DNA from: Dracaena cambodiana
Taxonomy: Eukaryota > Streptophyta > Magnoliopsida > Asparagales > Asparagaceae
DNA: 64,000 nt
Direction of reading: 5' to 3'
Assembly: GCA_036321105.1 (NCBI GenBank)
Contig: JAYEPQ010000012.1
Coordinates: 15,994,780-16,058,779 of the forward strand
Position 1 is the stretch's first letter, and each line of letters begins with the position of its first letter. The notes under the pieces were generated by a model. The model saw only the letters and a list, made by a program, of their open reading frames with translations. It was not told where the DNA came from and ran no database searches. A program made the translations under genes and the position numbers. Positions 1-12,308 of this stretch are shown one piece after another.

Positions 1-3000
1 TTACCCTAAAACATGTGGGGGAAGCTTTGCTTTCTGTCAATTATGTTCTCAACAAAATACCCTAAAAGTAATTGGATAAAACACCTTATAAATTATAGAC
101 AGGTCGAGCATCTAGTTATAAATTCTTAAGAGTGTGGGGTGTCTTGCAAAGATTGCAAATTTTACTCTTAAAATGACTAAAATTGGACATAAAACAATTG
201 ATTGTATATTCATTAGATATGCACATAATAGCAGTGCATATCGTTTCTTTGTTTTCAAATCAGATAATCCAGAGATACATAAGTATTTTATTATTGAATC
301 TAGAAATGCAGTATCCTTTGAGAATATTTTTCTAGTAAACAATATTAACCAAGTTCTCCTAAAAGGATCTGGTATAATGAGATAAGAGAAACAAACTCTG
401 ATTTTGAAAATAGAGGTAATAAGGATGAACTTAGACGGGGCAAAAGAGCTAAGGTTAATAAATTATTTGGTTCGGATTTTCTAACATACTTGTTAGAAAA
501 TAAACCTCTAAGTTATAAAAAGGTTATATTTACACTTGAAGCTTCGTTTTAGAAAGAAGTTATAAACAGTGAAATTGAATCTATTATTCAAAATCACACC
601 TGAAAACTTATGAATCTTCCTCCAGGAAGTAAACCTTTAGGTTAGAAATAGATTTTTAAGAGAAAAATAAAAACTGATGGGTCTATAGATAAATACAAAG
701 TTAGATTTGTAGTTAAAGATTATAGACAAAAAGAAGGTATAAATTATTTTGATACATATTCGCCTGTAATAAGAATAATATCCATGAGTTTAATACTTGT
801 ATTTGCAGTATTATATAATCTTAAGCTTTATTAAATGGATGTAAAAATAATATTTTTAAATGGTGAATTAGATAAAGAAATTTACATGTAACAACCGAAG
901 GTTTGTAGTTTCAGGACAAGAAAAAAAAGTGTGTAGACTTATTAAGTCACTATATGGATTTCGTTATAATGAATACGATAAATGTGTGTATATAAAAGGG
1001 ATATGCATAACTATATCATTGTGTGTCTGTACGTGGATGTCATTATTATTACCGGCAATACAGTTGCTCTAATTTAAGGATATGAAAATTATGTTAATAC
1101 GAAAATTTAACATGAAAGACTTAGGTATTGCAGATGTTACTCTTGGTGTTAAAATCACCAAAACATCTTATGGATATATTTTTGTTGGCAAAATTTCCTG
1201 CTAATAAGATCATCTATAATGAAAAGAGAAATCCATAAATGAAAAGAAGATGATTTTCGTGACTCATATTCTATTTTCTAAAAGAAACTGAAGCGTGGAT
1301 CACTTTTCTCAAGTTTGCAAATCTAAGGGATGGGCCCAATAAAACCTCGTTATTTGATATAAGAGCAGCAAATAAAGTCATTTGAACTGCGAATCTAAAG
1401 TTTGATATTCACATTCCAGCAACAGTCAAACAGGAGCCGTGAATCTAAGGTTCGAGATTCGCGTTCTGGATATAACCAAATAGATTCGCGAATCTAAAGT
1501 TCAAGATTCACGTTCTGTCTACAATCAACAGAGCTAGGAATGTAAAGCTCAAGATCCATGTTCCAGCTACAATCAGAGGACCCGCAAATCCAAAGCTTGA
1601 GATTCGTGTTCTGTATTTCAATAACGATATAGAGGATTAAAAGACGCCGGTTACAGATTCTGGAGATTTAATATAAATTCACCAGATCTAAAAGTCGGGA
1701 AATTAATATCAGATCGTGGAGATCGACAGTAAAACGGTTACATTAGCTCAAGAGTCTCCGAAACACTATGAAAATTCCACATCAAGACAGAAAAAGGGAC
1801 CGAAGGTATGAAATAGGAGATCAATACGATATAGAGAGTCCTCTTACTGTCGAGAGTTCAAAAATCTTTGCCAACCAAAAGAATTTGTGCAGAGTGTCAA
1901 CGAAGAGTAGGATCGTCCTCCATAACTACTACATAACCCAGCCTTAAATAAAGAGCGAATCCATTTTTCTCATCTTCTATTAACGGGAAACCGTTGAAAT
2001 TATAATCTTTTATTGAAGCATTTAATAAAGAAACCATTTTACAATTTTCATGGCAAACAATTTTATCCCAATCACATTATATCGAAAAGATACTAAATAA
2101 ATTTGATAAGGGAAATAATGATTAGTTAGAACACCTATTGATATGAATTTACATCTTACAAAAAATATACTAGTATATCACAATTAGAATATTTTCAAAT
2201 CACATGCAGTCTTATATATTTAATGAACTGCACAAAATCTAATATTGCATACTCAGTAAGCAAACTAAGTATATTTATAAGAGATTTAGGAGAGAACCAC
2301 TAGAAAATAATTGTTAGAGTACTCAAATATTTGAGATACACTGCTAACTATGGACTGCACTATGCAAGATATCCAGCAGTGATTGAAGGATACATTGATA
2401 CTAATTAGATTACGGATTTTAAAGACGTAAAATACATAAATGGATATGTCTTTACTATTGGAGGTGTAACTATCTCTTAAAAATTCTCGAAACAAACATG
2501 TATAGCCATGTCTATTATGGAATCTGAGTTTATCGTTTTAGATAAAACTGGAAAAGAAACAAAATGGTTTCAAAATATTTTAGAAGATATTCCAATGTGA
2601 CATAAATCTGTATCAACAATTTGCATCCATTTTGATAGTCAATCAGCAATTGGAAGAGTACATAATATAATGTATAATAAAAAATCACGACATATATATT
2701 GTAGACATGATACTGTAAGAAAACTGCTTACATATAGAATAATATCACTTGATTATGTAAAATTAAAGGATAATATTATAGATCCATTAACAAAAGGTAT
2801 AACCAGATATCAAGTATATAAGTTATCAAGAGAAATGAGATTACAGCCTATTAAATATAGTAACTCCATAATGGCAACCCAACCTAGCTGACTGGAGATC
2901 CCAAGATCTAGGTTCAAAGGGACAGCCTAATTATGGGGTCTCATACGAATTACTAAGCAAATAATTCCTATCTCATTCCTATGGTAAATAGTGATTAACC

Positions 3001-3427
3001 TGCAATGCGTGTAAGGATAAGCTTTATTTTTAACGATCCTTATATGTTGGAAATCCATGTAGAGTATGGCAGGATCTCTTAATAAGATATCACCTATATG
3101 AGTTTGAAGAGGCCGCTTCTATGAGAATGATAAAAGCTAAGTTCTCTAAAGTAGTCATAGAATTGCCAGGTTGTCCAGGGCCAAAACGGACACAATATAA
3201 AAGAATTAGTTAAAGTTGAAAAGAATCGTGTAAATATTATTGTCTTACTTTATATCAAAAGTTAAACAGTTCAAGACATCGTGTACACTGGTTAGCAAGT
3301 AAACTCGTAATATTTCACTAGGGAAGGTTCAAAATCAAAAGCCATATTTTCCGATTCGTTAACTTTCTATTATATTTTCTGTTTCATCTACATTAGAGTT
3401 TTAAGACAATTCATTCACGTGGAAGAT
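1..3427 (+). mobile_element. Decayed Ty1/copia retrotransposon, 3' half of pol
   Basis: Translated fragments in changing frames follow copia pol order. The integrase C-terminal part (GEALLSVNYVLNKIP near 5-60, then an Asn-Ser-Ser-Ala-Tyr-Arg-Phe block near 215-250) is followed by reverse transcriptase (SKPLG, DTYSPV near 600-800; MDVKIIFLNGELDKEIYM near 835-890). The catalytic box near 1025-1045 reads YVDV instead of YVDD. RNase H runs about 2050-2890 (HYIEKILNKF, ESEFIVLDK, SRHIYCRHDTVRKLL, DPLTKGI). Many stops and frameshifts show it is dead. The RT-RNase H region is split by an insertion at about 1190-2045. The 5' LTR, gag and protease lie outside the window. Confidence 0.88.
1190..2045. 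repeat. Insertion inside copia RT/RNase H, with short tandem repeats at 1385-1620
   Basis: Copia homology stops after the VKITKTSYGYI block (about 1175) and resumes at the FIPITLY/HYIEKIL block (about 2050). The intervening 0.85 kb has no recognisable coding sequence. At 1385-1620 it holds about five imperfect units of roughly 50 bases, each built on an inverted pair GAATCT...AGATTC followed by a TTCTG-like tail. The source of the insert is unknown. It could be a solo LTR or a small non-autonomous element; I found no clear target duplication. Confidence 0.55.
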
Positions 3428-4295
3428 TGTTGAATTCATGTTTGAATATTGAGATTTTGAACAAATTCACTAATTTAAAATAATGAATTAGGTTAATAGA
3501 AAATTGCTTCAAAGTAGGATACATGATAAAGGAATAAAACTAAAAATAGTCTCATATCGGTAAAAGAGTTGTTAGTTTGTGGGTTTATATATGATTGTTT
3601 ATTTCATGGTATTGCTTATTTAACAAGAAGAGAAATCTTGAGCACCATTGGTGGTGCTACACACTGCTCGCACGCGCACGCATACGATAGTGTGCGAGAG
3701 CAAATGGGCGTTTAGGGCACTTTAGTAGCGCACCTGGCACTTCGCGCGTACGTATCCTCACAAGGAGCTGAGAAGTCTTAAATTTTTGGTGCGATTCGGT
3801 TCGGGTTGCTTCTATTGGGTTCAGACCCGTTAAAATCCAAAGGTTGTTAGTCGTTAAGTTTTAAAATGAGAGGATCCAACTGAAAGGATTCAACAGTTTT
3901 GTTTAACGATCATGTCTATTAGCTGTTAGATCTGTTAAATTTGGTCTAAATGCCTATAAAAGGACCTTATCATCTCATTTTAGTGAACAAGTTTTTCCCT
4001 TCTCCATACAAGAGTTCTCTGTCTCTAGACAAGAGTTCTCTATCTGTACAGATTCTGTCCTGCATTCATACACCACAAAAAGCCAGAGAATATTCTTTAA
4101 CTTAATTCGCCAGAGGCAACATGATTGTTGTTTCCATCCTGATGCAGAAGATCGTTGTATTCTAAGATACTGACGTCCACTGAAATCCAGAAGCGTTCCA
4201 GTGGAGAGCGAATTGGTTTTAAGGAGATAGCATTTAACGCTAACCTCGATCATCTTCCAAGCTCGATCATCTTTCAACAGTAACATGCTCTAACT

Positions 4296-4382
<87 letters not shown>

Positions 4383-4560
4383 CTTTAGATTCATCTAACA
4401 CCATTTCTGATTTAAGTAGTAGATAATAAGATTTAATCTATTCTAATTAATATAACAGTATTTAAATTTTATTATTTGATTTAATCTTATTAATATAACA
4501 ATATCTAATCTGTCAATATTACCAACGCTAGATGCTTCTCAAGTAATTCTGAACCTTACA
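3428..4560 (+). repeat. 3' LTR of the decayed copia element (right end uncertain)
   Basis: The left end starts TGTTGAATTC directly after a purine-rich GTGGAAGAT tract of polypurine type. A TATA box (CTATAAAAGG) lies at about 3954-3963, where LTR transcription would start. The right end is a guess: TTACA at 4560 would give a TG...CA LTR of about 1.1 kb, inflated by the internal (TA)n tract at 4300-4380. The 5' LTR partner is outside the window, so the length cannot be checked here. Confidence 0.55.
4300..4380. repeat. (TA)n microsatellite
   Basis: About 40 TA units without interruption, inside the presumed LTR. Confidence 0.97.
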
Positions 4561-4748
4561 ATGAGATCAAACTCAATAAGTTTTCTGGCTGATTTCAATT
4601 AGTTTCTTATCTAATTACTCATGGTCAATCAGCAAATATATTTCTATATGTCATCCATATCAGCGGGGAACTGAAAATTATCATTTCTAGGTCTGGAGCA
4701 TCAAGAGCTCTCCTCGCTGTGAGGGCATGTCTGTGGAAATTCATTTAT

Positions 4749-5514
4749 ATGATAATGTACCTTAACAGTGTCACTGCTGGTGGGATCAACGAATGCGATG
4801 CCCAACTTGGGGTTTTATCTACAGAATGCACCCACAGCAAAGCGAGCTTGGGCGCCCCGCTGTGCTGCCAAGCACTATCGCTCTGTATAATTGGTGATGT
4901 GGGACAGCAACCTTGCATTTGCGAGCTTCTAAGTGATCCATGGTTATTTGGATTTCATTTCGGAGAAAAGGAAAGGATCCAGCTGCTCCTCATGTGCGGG
5001 CTTCCGCCAAAAGTAAATTGTAGAGGTAAGTCATGCTAACAACTTGCTAAAATCGGCAATAATGTATGGAGCTTGTAATTAATTTACTACTGCAAATTTG
5101 GTGTGAAGAGGTCGATAATATTGATCAATTCCATCTAGCTCGTTGACTCTTTCAGCTCTTTCACCTCCGCCTCCTTCTCCAACCAACACTGTATCGTGGA
5201 CTCCGAAGCTAGACATTATAGTGGGCATTCTGTCAGGTGTTTCGGCGTTAATTGGAATAATGACATGGGCTACTGGTGTCTTTGGCTGGCTACGGCAGAA
5301 ATGCAAAGATTGCTGGAGCAGGGAGCAAATGCAGGAGCATAGCCACGCAAGCGAGGTGACCCAACCGACTAGCAATGCACATCAGATAGAGGAGAACCAC
5401 GTAGCTAATCATGTCATAGAGAATGGGGAATCCGTCGCTGAGGAAACGTACGGATGCAGCAAGATTGTAGACGGAGAACAATTTGATGCGAATTCGCTGG
5501 AAACAATCAGTTAA
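4749..5514 (+). CDS. Lipid-transfer-like (eight-cysteine) protein with C-terminal membrane segment; 5' end uncertain
   Basis: Two exons are supported: up to 5025 (donor AG|GTAAGT) and 5156-5514 (acceptor CTTTCAG), phase preserved. Starting at ATG 4749 gives about 211 residues. Exon 1 has the plant eight-cysteine order C...C...CC...CxC...C...C: INEC, STEC, LCC, PCIC, LLMC, VNC. This is the fold of non-specific lipid transfer proteins and related inhibitors, normally secreted. Exon 2 adds a proline-rich linker (SPPPPSP), one hydrophobic segment at about residues 113-138, and a charged tail of about 70 residues with KCKDC. I see no convincing signal peptide. The frame is open upstream to before 4650 and an acceptor-like CTAG occurs at 4690, so a first exon may be missing, perhaps removed by the adjacent copia LTR. 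It may be a live gene or a 5'-truncated relic. I do not recognise a specific named family member. Confidence 0.55.
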
Positions 5515-7690
5515 TGTGCGAGTCTAGCCTTTATGCTGTTGTTTGAAACTTATAATATGAATCCTTATGATACTTTGTATGATTATCTTCATATAGATTT
5601 TGTAATTGCAACATGTAACCTGTGATTCTTGCAGCTTTATCTTTCTTTAGAGCTTATAATTGCAATCTTGTAGGGAAAATAAAAACACTGAAACATGTAG
5701 AAACTTATCCGTACGTCGGAGTACGATGACTTGTTTGTTGGCCTTGAAACCAAAACTGCAACCATGTGGATGGATCCATGTTTTGGTGTGGAAAGATATG
5801 TTTAGGATAAGAAATGTTACTCACTAAAGACTTTGGTGAAGTTGAGTTCTAGCTGTGATACTATTAATTTGAGATGTAGAATGCATTTGAGAGTGTGTAG
5901 ATGATGAAGTTTGCTGCAAATAATCTTCTTCATCAAAATGCTTCTCTAGAAAATAGCCAAAAAAGTCGTATCTTTCTTCTTCTCAAAACCTTTATTTATA
6001 GATGCTATTCATCTCCCATTTAATCCATTAATAGAGATTAAATCATATCCTTTGTTACCAGTTAATCCTCATATAGTTTGGGTTGTTCAGAAATAAACTC
6101 GAGTAGATATGGAATCATATCTTTCCAAATAAACACTTTTCGCTGTTGTCGACATGAGCCACCAGTGGGATCATCAATGGCTCTCTAGGTGGATAGCCTC
6201 AAGTGCATTTCTGTGAGGTCCCACATGTTGCTTTTGCGATGGTTGCTCTCAGGTTGGCTCAGGGTTTTGAACTGCCTGTGGATTCATCGATAGGTTGCCG
6301 GGGGACCTCGGTTTTCTCCAGCATTTTTTTCTCTTTACTGATAAAACAATAACTTTTCCAACCGAACTTCAATCGGCTGAACTTGGTATTGTTACGGAGA
6401 TAATTCCGAGTTCCATAATTTTTCAGTTTACTTCACCATGTAATTTAATTTGTCAAGTCATTAAATCGACCATATCAATCATATTGGTTGTATCCACTGT
6501 ATCCATTGCCGTTTCACTTGATTCGCTTGCACGTCACTCGTCCTGCACATCCTCCACCATGCATATAATATTACAAATAGACTTTATTAAACCAATGTTC
6601 AAATATGGGCACACACCTAGTGGGGAATGTGGTGGTCGAATATGGGCTTTTCAGCCTTCCAATATTCCTTTTATTTGAAAGCATCTTGAGAAACATATTT
6701 GAAGATGGATAAGAAATATTAAATGCAAAACATGTCAAAAAATGTATCATGTTTATAATGTTAGTGAAATTGAATACCTAAAGTCATCATGTTAAGACAC
6801 ACCCACCTGATCAGCTACAATAAAATATAACTAAAATGTTGTTAAGGGATAACATCAGTAGGTGCTAAAAGAATGACGATCGGAGTTACTAGATTTAGAG
6901 CTCTAAATTCTCTTTCCACTGCTACTTGAATTATCTCAAGCGGGCTCCGGATTAAAGAAATGATGAACAATATAACCAATAAAACTCAAATTCATCGATA
7001 ACTTACTAATGCAAGATTAGTACACAACTGAATCAATCACTATAACAAGACTAAGATGCTTATGGAGATTATTCTCATCATCCATTAGCTATTTATCCAA
7101 CAATATCTTGATAATCAATTTGATTTTGATTGTAAAATTTTTAAATTTACTTCCAAAAACTGAACAATGACAGTGTTGGTAACTAAAATTGGTGCACTAG
7201 TCCAAATTGGAAATTTTAGGCTGTATAAGTCCAGCCAAATGAGAAGCCCAATAAGGAGAAACCCGGCCTTTGATCCTCCCAATTGAACCTCGTTAAAACT
7301 CTATTCGTCTAATCTTTGAATTGATCTTTTTCTCAATTTTTTTTTTTTTTCTCTCAAGTTACTGGCACTTGTTGGATTTGTCTTGATGGTCCCAGAACAA
7401 CACAGATTAGGCGACCTAAAGGTTCTATTGGCCCAAAAAGCATATTATTAAGCCCAATTGAAAATCTCGACATGTGGGACACAACAGAACCCCAGTTTTC
7501 CGCGGACCCACATAAAGCAGGGGCCCAGTCGATGCGGCCCCACATGCTGCACGTGCCTCCAAAAGTCAAATTCTAAATGCGGTCCATCTTTTTCTTAAAG
7601 CATAAATAATTAGAGTTTATTATAATTTAAAAAAAAAAATCCACATTTTTTTTCCTTAGTAAACTCCGCTGTCGCCGCCAATTTTCGTTG
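5515..7690. other. Intergenic DNA, no gene recognised
   Basis: The first 200 bases are AT-rich and probably the 3' UTR of the preceding gene. The rest has no reading frame with a recognisable product; the 127-codon frame at 6295-6678 has no family features I can see. GGCCCA and AAGCCCA words near 7240 and 7420-7460 resemble site II promoter motifs, but no gene follows. Confidence 0.5.
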
Positions 7691-7759
7691 CTGCTGGAAG
7701 AAGAGAGAAGAAAGATGAGGCTCACTGGAAAAAAAAATATTCGTGTTTTAAACTTTTAT

Positions 7760-7825
7760 GGGTAAGTAGGAAATTGGGTCTCACTGGGATAAGAAAAAGA
7801 TGGCGGCGCACTTAGAATTTCCCCT
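7760..7825. mobile_element. Isolated right terminus of the GGGARTTTCTARATG MULE family
   Basis: Read on the minus strand from 7825, the sequence begins GGGAAATTCTAAGTGCGCC and continues into a CCCAGTGAGACCC block, matching the termini of the elements at 17.3, 48.5 and 61.4 kb. I found no matching left end, so this is probably a truncated copy. Confidence 0.45.
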
Positions 7826-8017
7826 CCAAAAAAGCTCCTAAAGGCCAGCCAAGCTTTTATCTGATTTCCCATGTCTTTACCCATTGATGAAGCGATTCCA
7901 ATTCCAATGTTATCTCATAAAGCCAACCTGTGAATTTTTAGACGTATCCCTCTCAACTCTTCTTATTTGACATAAATCTCAGAGGTAGGGATGTCAAAAG
8001 ATTTCTACCCTTCTTAT

Positions 8018-8266
8018 TTGGCCTAACACACCGAATCCCAAAGTAATAGAGTTCTCCTCTTCCAGATTTCTTGAAACCCAAAAGAGCGTCCGGACAGCGG
8101 CGCGCGGCGCGGGGGCGCCGGGCGGTGGCGCATCAGGCCGGCGCCACGAGTGGCGCGTGCGGACGGCGAGGGAGGCGCCTATGGTGATTGGATTCTATTA
8201 CTTTTGGGTTTCCAGAAATCTGGAGGAGGAGATTTCCATTACTTTGGGATTCGTTGTGTTGGGCCA
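8018..8266. mobile_element. Foldback MITE-like element with GC-rich core
   Basis: Inverted arms of about 65 bases: the left arm at 8018-8084 (TTGGCCTAACACA ... AAACCCAAAAG) is the near-exact reverse complement of 8200-8266 (CTTTTGGGTTT ... TGTGTTGGGCCAA). The loop at 8088-8190 is extremely GC-rich (GCGCGGCGCGGGGGCGCC), unlike the AT-rich surroundings. No coding potential and no clear target duplication. Confidence 0.65.
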
Positions 8267-8308
8267 AACAGAAAACACCGGATCTATTGTGGAATCATAT
8301 ATTTACAT

Positions 8309-8521
8309 TGAGGAAACGGAAATACACCGACAGTGAAGAGAGTTTTTTCACCGCCGCTTAGACGGCCCCTTTACCGCCGCTTAGACGGCTCAATAAAATT
8401 ATTACACATTGCATCATTCAAAATAACAAATAAATAAATTTGCTTAACTGTCCTTTGAGCGGTGCCACCTAAGCGGCGGTGAAGGAACTTTCTTTACCGT
8501 CGGTGAATTTCCCGTTTACTC
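8309..8521. mobile_element. MITE, GAGTAAACGGGAAAT family, copy 1
   Basis: Terminal inverted repeats (left end begins TGAGGAAACGG; right end, reverse-complemented, GAGTAAACGGGAAATTCACC) surround CACCGCCGCTTAG inverted blocks. An 8-base direct repeat ATTTACAT flanks it (8301-8308 and 8522-8529), the target size of hAT-type elements. Relatives lie between (TA)n arrays at 57.5-58.5 kb. Confidence 0.7.
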
Positions 8522-8529
8522 ATTTACAT

Positions 8530-10890
8530 AATAGCAAATACTAAAATAGTAAGCACTAAAAGATGGAAGCTAAGGCGCAGCAACGATTGTGGTTGATTGG
8601 AGCATGAATCAAAAAATCAATATCCGATTTAGGTGATTGAAGAGTCGAATTTAATGTTTCTCGTCATTTCGGTTGATACAGAATGAGCAAAATTCACTGT
8701 TTGGAGCAGATTTTATGTAGATTAATGGTGATCGTGGAGTCAATTTTGATCGAGACAATCGATGATCGATAATTGATTGAATGATTACAGGAGGAGGATG
8801 ATGAAGAAGTTCATTAGGTTATGAGACATAGGTTATGAGTGTCTCATGATCTTTTAAGTTTTGAAGAGTATTGCATATTAGAAGCTTTTTTAATTTTATT
8901 GTCTAATTATGTAGTTTTACTAGTCTATTTGACTTTTTGCTTTTTATGGAAATTTATTTTTTAAGAGCATTAAAGCTTATTGTAGACCTTTTTATATTAG
9001 GAGTTTCTGTATCATGTGGTTGAGAGATTCTCGAATCCTCAATAATTTGATCATTCTATAAAGACACCAAGAGTTCAAACTTTCCATTTATAGTACCTCG
9101 CCCTATGCTAGCTTGGAACGATATATGGCTAAGCTATGTGTCTTTGGCATAAAAATCTATTCTTTCCATTCCCATGATACGATTTTTTTCTTTATTTATT
9201 TCCCTTTTTCTTTTATCTTTCTTTAAAAAAAAGTCGTCCAACTATTACGACTATACATTTTTTTTTCTATCAAAAACGAAACGATTAGTGATTAGTCAAA
9301 GAGATCTGAGACATAATAAAATTAGATTTTTCTTCTGTTGAGCGATTCACATATCACACATTTAACATTTATTTAGACTACTACAAAAGTTTTTATATAT
9401 TTTTTTAATTCATCTCACGTTTAAGCATGCATAAAAAATAGACAAAGTCTACTCTACTCCTTTTACAAATCTGAAGAAGTTACTGTATTACTTAACTCAA
9501 TGGATCATTTTTTAATTGTTCATTTAATAATGACTTCTTGAAATGGAAAATCAAACTAAAAAAATTACAGTGCAATCTGTATGTACATACATATTGTAAT
9601 TTGATGTGTATATAACAATAATAATAAAAACAATACTAAAACTACTGTGGTATGAAGAACTTTATATATAGTTCTTTCTACCACACCAGCTTAGATACTT
9701 ACTGCGATATTTCTGATTCCAGCCTAATCATTTTGTTAAATATTTCGAGTTTGAATTCCTTTCTTTCATTCTTTGAATCACCGATAAGAACTAATAATAA
9801 TTTAAGTTTCATTCAAATTAAACATTTTGACTGACAATTATCAAGAGGAAAAGAAAGAAGAAATTACAAGAGAGGAAAGTGTCAGATTATTCTTCCCTTT
9901 TTTTTTAGTGCTAGGATCTTCCTTCATGATGAGGAGAATTGCTCTTGTGTCTTATTGACGATCTAACACATTGATCATAGATGAGAAAAGATGAGGGTCG
10001 ACCTCCCTCCTTGAATTCTCGATAGTTTACTTGCTGGACAAATTAAGTCTTGAGTCAAAATTTCATTTTTTAGAGGTCTCCAAGAGTCTAAAGGGATTGC
10101 CTTTTCTCCCTCATCTTAGTTATTTATAGGCCAAGAGAGAGCGTAACTACCTTCTTTAAGATAAAAATGAAATTTCTTATAAAAGATTGAATTTTAATGT
10201 AAATGAACCATCCAATTCATGATTAAAAATAAGGAATAAATTTTCTCTTTTACTAAAAACTGTTTTTAAAATAGATACAGTTTAATTAAAACAGTACGAA
10301 CGCAAGACTACTAGTTAACCTTGCATTTGATATTTAATATGAAACTGTTTAGTTAGGTTCGCACCTCACACTGATATGCACCTCACACTGATATGCGAGG
10401 CTATATCTTAGCCTCGCGTATAGAGCTTCCAATGGAGCAACTCGAGATTTTTTTAAAAATCATACTTAACCAACTAAGGAAATGGGAAAACGAAACCCTA
10501 GAATTCTCTATAACTATAATTATTTACCTTGGCCTGATTTGGGAGCAAGAGGAGCAATACTGTATCATCAAATCCTACTGATCTTATACGGTTGAGCTGA
10601 TAACACTTGTTGGCTCGTCTTTTGCTACCCAACATATCTCTTAAATGCTCACTGATTTGATATTTGACTTCGGATCAGCGCAACACTAACATGATTTTTA
10701 AGGAAAAATGAAAAAGGTTATAATTTACAGTGCCATGTTCCACCATAGAGCTAATGATGAAACAAAATATACGCACAACTAAAGAGGTAACAAAAAAAAA
10801 AAAAAAAAAAAGACGACTCTTATTTTACAAAATACAATAAGTGCAATAAAAACCTAAATCCATAAAAAATCCCAAATCCATTGGCATCTC
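8530..10890. other. AT-rich intergenic DNA
   Basis: No gene or RNA recognised. A 17-base tandem duplication (CACCTCACACTGATATG) sits at about 10363-10396. Short frames at 9652-9834 and 10393-10581 are AT-biased and have no family features. Confidence 0.5.
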
Positions 10891-10898
10891 TCCCTAAT

Positions 10899-11365
10899 TA
10901 GGGGTGAGCAGATTTTCGAATTAATCGAAAGAAACAGTTTAATCGATCCGATCCGAACCGATCGGTTCAGTTAATTTAATTATCGGATCGGGTCGGGTCG
11001 GTTACAAAACCGAACTTCAATTCGGCCTTCGGATCGGATTTTGGTGGCATAATCGCCAATCAAAACCGATCAAAAAAACCGAACAGTAACTCAAACCGAT
11101 TCGACAACCCGTAATTCAATCCGACCTGTAACCCAAATCCTTTAGTTAACCCATAAAGTCCAATTTTTTTTTTTTAACTCAAATGGGTTTCTGAACCACA
11201 ACCTAGAAAACCGAAAACCGACTGAAATCGAACCGAACCGAACTTTCGGTTCGGCTTTCGGTTATTTGTGAAGTTCAGTCAGTTTGGTTTCAGTTTTGTT
11301 AGTTCGGTTCGATTTTCGGTGAGATATTTTCTATCCAAAACCGAATCGACCGATACTCATCTCTA
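10899..11365. mobile_element. hAT-type MITE, TAGGGGTGAGCA/GGTTCGGTT family, copy 1
   Basis: Starts TAGGGGTGAGCAG, ends ACTCATCTCTA (a degraded inverse) and is filled with GAACCGAACCGAA / TTCGGTTCGG blocks in both orientations. An 8-base target duplication with one mismatch flanks it: TCCCTAAT at 10891-10898 and TCTCTAAT at 11366-11373. Other copies: 42184, 50301 and 59317. Confidence 0.8.
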
Positions 11366-11740
11366 TCTCTAATCAACAACCCAATGTGGTTGTCCTTGCT
11401 CTCTTGGAAGCACAGTACGACCTCTCTCCAAAATTCTATCATCCGTACGCTTTGTATACGCTACATATTCTTTTGTTCTCACACTTACTATTTTGTGTCT
11501 TTTTCTGAGTCCATGCGGTGACCGTGAAATATAAACGTTTTGTTAAACTAACGTGTGAGTATCTATCCCACTCCTTTTGTAATATGGTGTTTTGATCCAT
11601 TTATACCTCTTGCTATTTTCCCATGAACAATAATATCTGTATTTTTTTTTTTTTTTTAATGTCATGCAGATAAAGTCCCTTCACATTCTATTCTATTAAA
11701 AAAAAAAAAAAGTTTAACAAAATATAACATTATCCATAAG

Positions 11741-12270
11741 AGGTTTTTACATGTCAATGCTTTAAATCTTTAAAAATTTAAATTTAGTCCCCCAAATCTT
11801 CATATTTTGAATTTAGTCCCAAAAACATTTAAGTTAACACACTTTAGTCCCCCGCCATATTTTTGGCCCGAATTTTCCGTTATATACCGTTGAGTTATTT
11901 CATTTTAGTTTTCCCTTTCCTTTTTCTCTTCTTATTGGGTTCTCCTCTCTATTCTTCTCAACTTTCTCTCTTCTTTTTCTTATTGAGTTTCTTTGAATTA
12001 CTTTAAAGATTAGAAATTAACTGAGAGAGGAGAGAGAGAGGAGAAGAATGGAAAGGGGAACCAATAAAAAGAGGAAGGGAGGATGAACAAGGAAGGGAAG
12101 AATAAAGTGAACTAAGTTAGGAGTATAATGGAAAATTCGGATAAAAAATATGACTGGAGGATAAAGTGAGTTAAATTAAATGATTTGGAGAACTAAATTC
12201 AAAATACGAAGATTTGGAAGACTAAATTTAAATTTTTAAAGATTTACGGACAGATACGCTAAAAACCCCT
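11741..12270. mobile_element. About 520-base self-complementary foldback element, copy 1
   Basis: The left half (AGGTTTTTACATG, AATTTAGTCCCCCAAAT, GGCCCGAATTTTCCGTTAT, pyrimidine-rich centre) is the approximate reverse complement of the right half, which ends GCTAAAAACCCCT. A 9-base target duplication flanks it (ATCCATAAG 11732-11740, ATCCATAAT 12271-12279), typical of Mutator-like elements. It ends about 350 bases upstream of the CCX start codon. Other copies: 15247, 18077, 20559 and 60860. Confidence 0.8.
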
Positions 12271-12308
12271 ATCCATAATAATATCCACCCCTATCCATAA
12301 TAATATCA
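12266..12308. repeat. Tandem duplication of about 22 bases
   Basis: CCCCTATCCATAATAATATC occurs twice back to back at the right edge of the foldback element, overlapping its target duplication. Confidence 0.8.

Noticed and set aside
1385..1620. Regular short repeats resembling a CRISPR array
   Set aside because: The units are imperfect and adjacent without unique spacers, and the DNA is plant nuclear.
6295..6678. A 127-codon frame as a possible gene
   Set aside because: No ATG in good context, no domain, no splice partners, and intergenic base composition.
7180..7570. GGCCCA and AAGCCCA words as a gene promoter
   Set aside because: No TATA box or leader in a sensible position and no coding region downstream.
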